Source: an uncultured Collinsella sp. (GTDB taxonomy: Bacteria > Actinomycetota > Coriobacteriia > Coriobacteriales > Coriobacteriaceae). Taken from it: DNA of 5,571 bases. The notes beneath the pieces were generated by a model. That model was not told the origin of the DNA, did no database searches, and saw only the letters and a program-made list of their open reading frames with translations. Below, piece after piece: positions 1 to 5,526 of this stretch. The stretch is taken from contig UQWV01000096.1 in NCBI GenBank assembly GCA_900544845.1, positions 1 through 5,571 on the forward strand, given 5' to 3'. Position numbers and translations under genes: made by a program. Each line of letters opens with the position of its first letter. Within the stretch, counting starts at the first letter, position 1.

Positions 1-1251
1 CGAGCCGTGCGCATTGGGCAGCACCTCGTCCTGAAAGGCGATAAGCTCGTTGAGAGACGCGACGAGCGTCTCCTTGTTCTTCCACGTCTTGTAGTCGTAC
101 AGCGTGCCATAGTCGGTGTCCCAGAGCGCCAGCGGCTGATGGTTGTAGCCGTGAAAGCCCAGCTCTCCGCCCATCTGCAGCAGCATGCCGCCAAAGTAGC
201 GGAACTGCGTGGTATCGGCCTGGCGCGCGGGCTCGGTCTGGTTGACCGTGTCCTCGTAGTTTTCGATCATCACGCCGGTATAGCGAATACCGTATTTTTG
301 CGCGAGCTTTTGCAGATCGGGCCACCAGACCTTGGTATAAAAGTCGGCAATGGAAAGCCCGTAGTCGCGCTTGATGTAGGTGCCGTCGCCCGAGGGCACG
401 GGGCTGGGAAAGTCGTCCAGATAGAAGACGGCGCTGTTGATGACCGGATAGGCCGTGGCATCACCCATTAAGCTTATGGCCGAAGCATAGAACCCACGCA
501 TAACCTTGTCGTAGATGCCAATGTTGCACACCACGGTGTGACCACTGCCGCAAGCGTTAGACCAAATGAGCGGCGTGCCTTTGTCACCGGTCTTTGCCCA
601 TACGTGCGCCGTCTCGCGCAATGAAACCGAAAGCGATGAATCAAAGGGGTCCGAGAGCTCGTAGCGCTCTCCCCCGCCCAGCATAAAGTCCTCGCTCGGC
701 ACAATGCTTTCGGCTTTTACATAGTCATATCCGGCAGATTCAATGCCAAGCTTGGGAGCAATCACTTGCAGATAGCCCGAGTTATCCGGAGGCATGGCGA
801 GCATAAGCGAACCGCCGGCACTCACCCAACTCATAATGTCGCTCAGGTGCGTACCGAGCCCATCGAGCGACGGCATGAGCAAAATCACGCGATCGTAGGA
901 GGTCAGCGAGGGAATGGCATCCGCGCCGTCCAGGGCAAGGTCCACGTCGCGGTGCGCGATCTTCATGTCGAGCAGAATCTGATCGAACTGCTCCTTTACG
1001 TCCTCGACGCCCGCTTGGTCGGTATCGGTAATGACCAAGCACGTGGACTTTTGGCCAAATATTGCCGAGGAAGCCGGCACCGCATCGTTGGCGGCAAGCA
1101 TCCCCAGCTTATGCTGGCCCGCACTGTACTGCACGCCGGCACGCTCCACCAGCAGCACGGCCGCCATGGCAATAAAGACCGCCCACACCACAAGCAGCCC
1201 CATCCAGCGAAAATGGCCCGCACGGTCGCGGATATGCTGTACCACGCTCAT
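1..1251 (-). CDS. pelA: Membrane-anchored DUF2194 polysaccharide deacetylase, Pel-locus PelA deacetylase type (partial, C-terminus outside window)
   Basis: Only the first 417 codons are visible; the frame is still open at position 1. Residues 16-35 form one hydrophobic segment after a basic N-terminus, so the protein is probably membrane-anchored with its body outside the cell. Residues 68-265 look like an alpha/beta domain (GATase/ThuA-like) that precedes the catalytic part. Residues 276-286 (FYLDDFPSPVP) are the DUF2194 signature and supply the Asp pair D279/D280. HGYNH at 367-371 matches the HxxxH metal-binding motif of NodB/CE4 deacetylases. The expected role is partial N-deacetylation of the GalNAc-rich Pel polymer, which makes it cationic. 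Pseudomonas PelA also has a glycoside hydrolase domain; none is visible here, as in the deacetylase-only version of Gram-positive pel loci. The start ATG (1251-1249) overlaps the pelE stop by 4 bases, with GGAGAGG 7 bases upstream. Family assignment is firm; the exact substrate is inferred from the neighbours. Confidence 0.85.
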   Translation of the reverse strand, partial: MSVVQHIRDRAGHFRWMGLLVVWAVFIAMAAVLLVERAGVQYSAGQHKLGMLAANDAVPASSAIFGQKSTCLVITDTDQAGVEDVKEQFDQILLDMKIAHRDVDLALDGADAIPSLTSYDRVILLMPSLDGLGTHLSDIMSWVSAGGSLMLAMPPDNSGYLQVIAPKLGIESAGYDYVKAESIVPSEDFMLGGGERYELSDPFDSSLSVSLRETAHVWAKTGDKGTPLIWSNACGSGHTVVCNIGIYDKVMRGFYASAISLMGDATAYPVINSAVFYLDDFPSPVPSGDGTYIKRDYGLSIADFYTKVWWPDLQKLAQKYGIRYTGVMIENYEDTVNQTEPARQADTTQFRYFGGMLLQMGGELGFHGYNHQPLALWDTDYGTLYDYKTWKNKETLVASLNELIAFQDEVLPNAHGS

Positions 1252-2153
1252 CGGGCCGCCTCTCCGTTGCGCCAAAACGCCAGTTCCTCGCGGTTGGCGG
1301 CGCTCAAGTATACATGCTGTTTGTCAATCGCATCGATCACGCGGTGGACCTCGTCACCGTCGCGGCGCATCACCGCAAGGCGCAGACAAAGCATCCAAAC
1401 CTCCTGCTCCTCGGGCACGTCGAGCACCAACTGGTCGGTCACGGCCTGCGCCTCGTCGATCTGTCCGACATCGGCCAGCGCCGTCGCGTATCGAATGCGA
1501 AGCTCAAGGGTGTCCTCGCGCTCGCAGCGACGCGCAAGCAGGCGCGCGTACTGTTGGCGCTGAATCTGAGCCACGCGCCCCTCGGCCAAGCCCGAGCCCA
1601 AGTATTCACCAAGAAAATCGCAGTATTCGTTGAGGTTTTGCGCGCTCGGGTCCGTCTTAAAGGCACGCTCCAGCTGCTGCAGTTTAAGGTCGGACTCCTT
1701 GGAGATCTGCGCCACCGCCGTCGCGGCATAGTGAGCCACCTCAACGTCGTCGTTAAGCTTGGCCGCCTGCAGCTGCGCCAGGTACGCGTCGGGCTCCTCG
1801 GTGAGCATGGAGAGCATTAGTCGGCGCCGTTCTGCCGGGTCGTTGACGATGAGCGCCTCCTCGAGCGGCACTACGCCTGCATCGGCATCACGTTCGTGCA
1901 CTAGGATGCTGCGATGCAGGTCGTCGTTGAAGCGCAGCGACTCCAGCGCAGACTCTTTCAGCCCCTCGCCAAACACCGCGCCGCGGACCGATAGCAGAAC
2001 CACCAGCAACGGGCCCCACAGCGGCACCAGCACTATCGCAGCCAGCATATGCCCGCGCACCGGCAGCAGGCCCAACTTCATGAGCGTCCACAGCATCAGA
2101 CAAACCAGCGTATGAATCAGCAGCAAGACGGCGGCAACGACAAGCGAGATCAA
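1248..2153 (-). CDS. pelE: PelE-like inner membrane TPR protein
   Basis: This 301-residue protein has two N-terminal membrane segments (about 2-25 and 36-56) followed by an alpha-helical cytoplasmic region. That region (about 95-285) has TPR-like helix pairs with recurrent Ala/Leu/Tyr spacing, for example around 108-165 and 205-270. Two N-terminal membrane helices plus a TPR tail, just after pelD, is the PelE architecture, and the length is close to the roughly 330 residues of Pseudomonas PelE. In Pel systems PelE binds PelD and helps assemble the PelD-PelE-PelG-PelF synthase complex at the membrane. The start is TTG (2153-2151), which overlaps the pelD stop as TTGA; a strong GAGGGGGG ribosome binding site 6 bases upstream and the need for a complete first membrane helix support this start. 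The stop overlaps the deacetylase ATG by 4 bases. Sequence conservation in PelE is low, so the call rests on architecture and position. Confidence 0.8.
   Translation of the reverse strand: MISLVVAAVLLLIHTLVCLMLWTLMKLGLLPVRGHMLAAIVLVPLWGPLLVVLLSVRGAVFGEGLKESALESLRFNDDLHRSILVHERDADAGVVPLEEALIVNDPAERRRLMLSMLTEEPDAYLAQLQAAKLNDDVEVAHYAATAVAQISKESDLKLQQLERAFKTDPSAQNLNEYCDFLGEYLGSGLAEGRVAQIQRQQYARLLARRCEREDTLELRIRYATALADVGQIDEAQAVTDQLVLDVPEEQEVWMLCLRLAVMRRDGDEVHRVIDAIDKQHVYLSAANREELAFWRNGEAAR
1259..1265 (-). promoter_or_regulatory. Ribosome binding site of the DUF2194 deacetylase gene
   Basis: GGAGAGG on the minus strand, within the end of pelE, lies 7 bases before the ATG at 1251-1249. It supports the start that overlaps the pelE stop. 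Confidence 0.8.
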
Positions 2154-4288
2154 GCGGCACCCCCCTCACCGTCACCGGTGTCAGCAATATGCTGCAGCAG
2201 CGCCACGATGTCCTCGCCGTCGACGGGCTCCACCGCAATCTGCTTTGCGCTCAAGCGCTCACGGATAATGGGCAGATCGCACGCCTTTGCCTGGCGCATA
2301 AGCAGGTAAAGCACGTCACCATCGACCAGGCCCGCCGCATCGCTCTCGCGGATTGCCGACCCAATTGCGCCCACCAGCTCGCCGACAGGCTCCATGCCCG
2401 GTACCACGCGCAGGAGCAAAAAGCTGCCCATCTTGCCATCTGCCAGCGCCTGCTCGGCCGCGAGCTCTTGGCCAAAGGCAGCCTGCTTGAGCACGCAAGT
2501 GCCGTCAACGCAGCGTTTATCCTGTGCCACTGCCTCGTAGTCAAAGGCACGACCCAGCGCGCTTTCGACCAGGCCGCACAAGATGCGGAACAAGTTTTGA
2601 TAATAGAGGGTCATTTGGTTTTCGGCCGCGCGACGTACAAAGATCAACACGGCGGGTGCCCCGTCGCGCTCGATCGTGTATCCAAACATGGGAAGCCCCG
2701 GCGTCAGCTCGCGGTTCACCCACAGATTCGAACGACCCCCGTCGCCCAAAAGAGGTGCAAGCTGCTCAAGCGTGAGCGAGCGTGCGGCATCTTCGGCAAT
2801 CGCGGGACTTGCTGCCACCAGGCGCGCAAATGCTCCGCCCGAAACATGGTAGATCGCCACCGAATCGTTCTCGAGGATCTCGCCCAGAAGCTCGCAGCAC
2901 TTGCGATAGATGTCGCGTGGGTTGAACACGTCAAGCTCCTGCGTCACGGCAAAGATCTTGCCAAAGCTGTCGTGGCGACCCACGATCTGGCGCCTGTACG
3001 CACGCTTGTCCTCGATCGCGTCGTGGTAGAGCTGCGTAAGGAACGTATTGCGGTTGCGCACGAGCTCGTTTTGATCGCGCTCCGCCCTAATGGCTTCGCT
3101 GTTGCGCAGCTGCACATAGCCGCAAACGGCGCCCACCACAAAGTACGCAATAAACGGCAGCCAGTTGGACGGCTCGTAGAACAGGCCCCGGAAAGTATAG
3201 CCGTACTGAGTAAAGTAGCTCGCAGCCAAACCCACCGACGCCAACAGCGCCGCAACCAGGCCAAAGTCCAAGCCATACAGCGTGCCGATGAGCACCACGT
3301 AGAGCAGGCGATAATCGAGCACGTTGAGCTGGGTCGATTGGGAGAACAAGCGCTCCAGCACTTCAAAGAGCACCCAGGCGGCTGCCGTCTCCAGGCATTT
3401 GACAGGCAGCGTGCGCATTTGAATACGGTCGATGGCCGCGCGCAAGGGGTTAACCTTCTTTGCACGGCCAGCATCCCAGCGAGCTTGAATGGTCGAGAGG
3501 TCGCGCAGCAAGTCGTAGCGCTGAAACCAGCCATAGCGCACGCGAGCGACGTCGCTGGCGGGCAGGGCGTAGCCGACAGAATCGCCATAGGCAACTGAGA
3601 GCCCCGGGAACAGCGCCTTGAGGGCGTCGCCCACCTCACCCACCGTGTGATGGAAGGCATCGGCTACGTCGAGCGTCTCAAAGTTACCATTCCAGCTGTC
3701 GAAGATACGGCGTACCAGCACCGAAAGCTCCTCGGCACACAGCAGGGGAAACGCCGCATCCTGCGCGCCCTGCAGAGCGGCCGATCCGGTTGAGCATGCG
3801 TCGAACAGCGGCACCAAAAACGGGTCCTCCAGCGCGGCAGACGCGGTATACAGGAACGGCACACGCAGGATCTTGGTCTGAACACCCTCGCGAGCAGCGT
3901 AGTAGCGGCACAGGTCGTTGGCTGCGTGCGCGATAATGCCCTTGCCCGTTCGCCCCGCGGCATCGGCGGCACCCTCGGCACCCGCGGGCCCCGCTACATA
4001 CAGTAGTTGGACCCGGCGACCCGCGCACGTACGAAAGACCGAGCGCAGTAGCTCGATATCGCCCACGGTATCGGTATGCGGGGTAAGGTAATTAGACAGG
4101 TAGACCACGCGGTCGAACTCGTAGGCCTGCTCCAAGTGCTGAAGCAGCTCTTTCCACGAGGCATGGGGCGACGACTCATCGCGGCGCGCTTCCTGCGCGG
4201 CTACAACCTTAACGTGGTCCCCGGGGAATGCCTTGGCGCAAAAGTCATCGTCAACATATGCGGTATTGCCAACAACCAGCACCTCCAT
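2150..4288 (-). CDS. pelD: PelD-like cyclic-di-GMP receptor with N-terminal SDR/epimerase-like domain
   Basis: This 712-residue membrane protein is the likely c-di-GMP sensor that activates Pel synthesis. Domains in order: residues 1-240, a Rossmann/extended-SDR-like domain; about 298-394, four membrane helices; 395-440, a charged helix that is probably a juxtamembrane coiled coil; about 445-585, a GAF domain; about 590-705, a degenerate GGDEF domain. In the last, the position of GGDEF reads DGDVL (656-660), so cyclase activity is not expected. The inhibitory-site motif RxxD is kept as R647-E-S-D650, exactly 5 residues before it, and R676 or R678 could act like the second arginine of Pseudomonas PelD (R402). 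The SDR part lacks a clean glycine motif (VGNTAYV at 6-12) and a clear YxxxK pair. Pseudomonas PelD has only the membrane-GAF-GGDEF part. The ATG has AGGGGAGG 8 bases upstream, and the gene is first in the operon. Confidence 0.88.
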   Translation of the reverse strand: MEVLVVGNTAYVDDDFCAKAFPGDHVKVVAAQEARRDESSPHASWKELLQHLEQAYEFDRVVYLSNYLTPHTDTVGDIELLRSVFRTCAGRRVQLLYVAGPAGAEGAADAAGRTGKGIIAHAANDLCRYYAAREGVQTKILRVPFLYTASAALEDPFLVPLFDACSTGSAALQGAQDAAFPLLCAEELSVLVRRIFDSWNGNFETLDVADAFHHTVGEVGDALKALFPGLSVAYGDSVGYALPASDVARVRYGWFQRYDLLRDLSTIQARWDAGRAKKVNPLRAAIDRIQMRTLPVKCLETAAAWVLFEVLERLFSQSTQLNVLDYRLLYVVLIGTLYGLDFGLVAALLASVGLAASYFTQYGYTFRGLFYEPSNWLPFIAYFVVGAVCGYVQLRNSEAIRAERDQNELVRNRNTFLTQLYHDAIEDKRAYRRQIVGRHDSFGKIFAVTQELDVFNPRDIYRKCCELLGEILENDSVAIYHVSGGAFARLVAASPAIAEDAARSLTLEQLAPLLGDGGRSNLWVNRELTPGLPMFGYTIERDGAPAVLIFVRRAAENQMTLYYQNLFRILCGLVESALGRAFDYEAVAQDKRCVDGTCVLKQAAFGQELAAEQALADGKMGSFLLLRVVPGMEPVGELVGAIGSAIRESDAAGLVDGDVLYLLMRQAKACDLPIIRERLSAKQIAVEPVDGEDIVALLQHIADTGDGEGGAA
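2160..2167 (-). promoter_or_regulatory. Ribosome binding site deciding the TTG start of pelE
   Basis: GAGGGGGG on the minus strand lies inside the last codons of pelD, 6 bases before TTG (2153-2151). No ATG or GTG at this spacing is available, so it supports the TTG start and coupled translation. Confidence 0.75.
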
Positions 4289-4296
4289 GGCGTATT

Positions 4297-4304
4297 CCTC
4301 CCCT
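4297..4304 (-). promoter_or_regulatory. Ribosome binding site of pelD
   Basis: AGGGGAGG on the minus strand lies 8 bases before the ATG at 4288-4286. It fixes the start of the SDR-containing form of PelD and shows the N-terminal domain is translated with the rest. Confidence 0.85.
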
Positions 4305-4332
4305 AAAATCCACTTTAGTCATAGTCAAACAT

Positions 4333-4345
4333 GCGTATTTTACGC
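4333..4345. promoter_or_regulatory. Compact inverted repeat upstream of pelD with promoter-like boxes
   Basis: On the minus strand the dyad reads GCGTA-AAA-TACGC and extends imperfectly to ACA on one side and TGT on the other. It contains TAAAAT (4342-4337), a possible -10 box, and directly abuts a perfect TTGACA (4351-4346). TTGACA has no good -10 box at 16-18 bases, and TAAAAT has only a weak -35 (TTCCAA, 15 bases away), so the exact promoter is unclear. Placed about 45 bases before the pelD ATG, the dyad could be an operator for the operon. Confidence 0.35.
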
Positions 4346-4443
4346 TGTCAACGCGAGTTGGAACGCCTTTAAGGCTGTTTTAAGAACTTTTTTAGAGGAT
4401 GTGGGAGTGGCAACTCGTCCAACCCAGGCTCATTGAGAGGCTG

Positions 4444-4896
4444 CTATTCGCTCTGAAAAGGCACATCGCAATCTGCTGACAGCTCTGCAGGGAGAATGGC
4501 AGGCAATGTAAGCGCTCCCATAGGCGAAAGTCCAGTAACAACCATCAAATAGCTCTTTGCATGGGCATATGCCATCGAAATAGCATTTGAAAGAAGGTAG
4601 TGACGCGCCTCGTCATCGGGAGAGTTCATAGGCATTTGCGCTGAAACCGAGATGGATACTGTAACGCCAGCGTGCATCTTCTCCTGTGCACCTTCATCTC
4701 TGTCAAGGAGGCTGCCAATTACGCACATCTTTAAACTTGCGCGAGCGTCATTACCGTTTTTCCAAAGGTGGACATCTTGGTAGCTAACGTCAACTTTTAA
4801 TTCCATGTTATCCGAGGGCGAATCCTCGATATGGAAATCGGAGTCAACGACAAACAAATGAACGACTTGAATCGGAGCAATAAAATCCCCACTCAT
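4444..4896 (-). CDS. SecB-like chaperone of a toxin-antitoxin-chaperone (TAC) module
   Basis: This 150-residue protein resembles the SecB fold. An N-terminal beta-rich part (about 5-90) with alternating hydrophobic strands is followed by a long helix (about 97-120) and the segment GLSPMGALTLPAILP (122-136), which corresponds to the C-terminal helix and proline-rich end of SecB. Housekeeping SecB assists protein export, mainly in Proteobacteria. A solitary SecB-like gene behind an antitoxin in a Gram-positive genome instead fits a TAC chaperone, which binds and protects an unstable antitoxin. The ATG overlaps the antitoxin stop as ATGA, and GGAGGT lies 8 bases upstream, so the two proteins are probably made together. 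Local composition is much more A/T-rich than the pel genes, which suggests acquisition. No clear terminator hairpin follows the stop. The fold call is by pattern recognition of the C-terminal region and would benefit from a profile search. Confidence 0.72.
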   Translation of the reverse strand: MSGDFIAPIQVVHLFVVDSDFHIEDSPSDNMELKVDVSYQDVHLWKNGNDARASLKMCVIGSLLDRDEGAQEKMHAGVTVSISVSAQMPMNSPDDEARHYLLSNAISMAYAHAKSYLMVVTGLSPMGALTLPAILPAELSADCDVPFQSE

Positions 4897-5282
4897 GCTG
4901 CCAAACCTCCGGAAATCATCTCGAGATTCACATGCGAGGACGGACGCTCGTTCCTAAAAGACCATTGTTTGCGCAGGGATTCATTGGACGAGAGAAACGG
5001 TAGCTCTTTAGAATAGTTAACGGTAACCTTAGGAACGATATTGATACCTAAAGCGAGCTCGAACCTGGCGATTGTCTTCAGCGTCATATTGGGCTGAGAA
5101 TTCAACAGTTTCGAAAGCGACTGAAGGCTCACGCCCATACGCTTTGCCAACTCGCTTTTGCTTAAACCCAAATGCTTCATCTCGCGATGAACAATAAACT
5201 CGATATCTAGCGCGTGTTCATAAGCGCGTGTTTCGCTAGTTTCTGTCTCGGCGTAAAAATCAGATAAATCTACTTTATTCAT
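4893..5282 (-). CDS. HigA-like XRE-family helix-turn-helix antitoxin with C-terminal extension
   Basis: I start this 129-residue protein at the ATG at 5282-5280, because GGAG lies 6 bases upstream; an in-frame TTG at 5306 has no such site and overlaps the likely -10 box. Residues 28-82 form a Cro/C1-type helix-turn-helix: the core LSKSELAKRMGVSLQSLSKLL (40-60) holds the turn glycine and the recognition helix, and TLKTIARFELALG (67-79) is the usual final helix of HigA-type antitoxins. The tail from about 85 to 129, with hydrophobic residues and a tryptophan (W107), lies beyond the DNA-binding fold and is a candidate chaperone-addiction (ChAD) segment. Expected role: neutralise a HigB/RelE-type toxin and repress its own promoter. 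The stop overlaps the SecB-like gene by 4 bases, and a probable toxin remnant ends 33 bases upstream. A plain phage-type regulator is the alternative. Confidence 0.75.
   Translation of the reverse strand: MNKVDLSDFYAETETSETRAYEHALDIEFIVHREMKHLGLSKSELAKRMGVSLQSLSKLLNSQPNMTLKTIARFELALGINIVPKVTVNYSKELPFLSSNESLRKQWSFRNERPSSHVNLEMISGGLAA
4905..4910 (-). promoter_or_regulatory. Ribosome binding site of the SecB-like gene
   Basis: GGAGGT on the minus strand, inside the antitoxin coding sequence, lies 8 bases before the overlapping ATG at 4896-4894. Confidence 0.8.
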
Positions 5283-5286
5283 TGTG

Positions 5287-5292
5287 TTCTCC
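5287..5292 (-). promoter_or_regulatory. Ribosome binding site deciding the antitoxin start
   Basis: GGAGAA on the minus strand, with its GGAG core 6 bases before the ATG at 5282-5280. It favours this ATG over the in-frame TTG at 5306. Confidence 0.7.
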
Positions 5293-5305
5293 GTTTCGAA
5301 AGCCA

Positions 5306-5311
5306 AGTATA
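5306..5311 (-). promoter_or_regulatory. Candidate -10 box of an internal antitoxin promoter
   Basis: TATACT on the minus strand matches 5 of 6 bases of the -10 consensus. Transcription from it would start about 10-15 bases before the antitoxin ribosome binding site. The -35 region (around 5329-5335) is poor, so the promoter would be weak or need help. It would let the antitoxin and chaperone be expressed without the toxin. Confidence 0.35.
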
Positions 5312-5314
5312 AAA

Positions 5315-5341
5315 GTCAACGCTCAGTTTCCAGAAGTTGAC
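5315..5341. promoter_or_regulatory. Inverted repeat, possible antitoxin operator
   Basis: GTCAAC (5315-5320) and GTTGAC (5336-5341) are perfect 6-base inverted arms separated by 15 bases. The pair spans the -35 side of the candidate antitoxin promoter and overlaps the toxin stop codon. HigA-type antitoxins commonly bind such dyads to repress their operon. Six-base arms can occur by chance, so this is only a candidate. Confidence 0.35.
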
Positions 5342-5468
5342 GTGCTATTACGGCTAATCGCTTGGCCCGCTCGATTTCTTTACTGATATTTCCTGATCCC
5401 TGATGTCCTTTAAACCAAAACAATAGAACAATTTTGTCTACGTGAGTCCTAGGCCCTTTCGACACCAC
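5316..5468 (-). pseudogene. 3' remnant of a HigB/RelE-type toxin gene
   Basis: A 50-codon open frame runs from just after an in-frame TAG (5471-5469) to a TGA (5318-5316). Its translation contains DKIVLLFWFKGHQGSGNISK (about residues 11-30), then a charged helix of the kind EIERAKRLA. This resembles the C-terminal half of HigB/RelE-type mRNA interferases: a hydrophobic strand, the F-x-K turn, an N-I-S/D stretch and a final helix. A complete toxin of this type is usually about 100 residues, so the N-terminal half is missing. I translated the other two upstream frames and found no recognisable toxin start. Only GTG codons are available as starts, and they lack a convincing ribosome binding site. 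Its place, 33 bases before the antitoxin ATG on the same strand, is the classical higB-higA order. A small unrelated open frame is possible, but the position and motif together favour a decayed toxin. Confidence 0.5.
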
Positions 5469-5526
5469 CTATATTGCGAATCAGCACCGCCGCTCACCCG
5501 ACCGAATATTGCCGTTCGGCACCGCC
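5455..5526. repeat. Degenerate direct repeats next to the toxin truncation point
   Basis: Positions 5471-5491 and 5506-5526 agree at 17 of 21 bases: both begin ATATTGC and end GCACCGCC, offset by 35 bases. A third, weaker copy of the 15-base end is at 5455-5469 (12 of 15 bases matching the copy at 5512-5526). The rest of the G/C-rich stretch up to 5571 shows no convincing gene. A 15-codon ATG frame on the minus strand here is too short to support. Confidence 0.45.

Noticed and set aside
766..1563. Plus-strand open frame (265 codons) spanning the deacetylase/pelE junction
   Set aside because: It lies opposite two coding sequences with recognisable domains, and its Arg/Ser-rich second half looks like an out-of-frame shadow.
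2189..3598. Long plus-strand open frame (469 codons) opposite pelD
   Set aside because: It is fully antisense to a well-supported domain-rich gene, has no ribosome binding site, and its His/Gln/Arg/Ala-rich translation shows no domain. It is a by-product of high G/C at third codon positions.
4365..4393. Plus-strand GCCT-TTA-AGGC hairpin followed by T-rich sequence, possible terminator
   Set aside because: The stem is only 4 bases, and there is no plus-strand gene to terminate. On the minus strand, where the SecB-like gene would need it, no T-tract follows.
4289..4443. Possible c-di-GMP riboswitch in front of pelD
   Set aside because: I found no conserved GEMM-type core or extended stem structure, and the candidate leader is only about 40 bases.
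5283..5306. Extended antitoxin start at the TTG codon (5306), adding 8 residues
   Set aside because: It has no ribosome binding site and overlaps the likely -10 box, while the ATG at 5282 has GGAG at ideal spacing.
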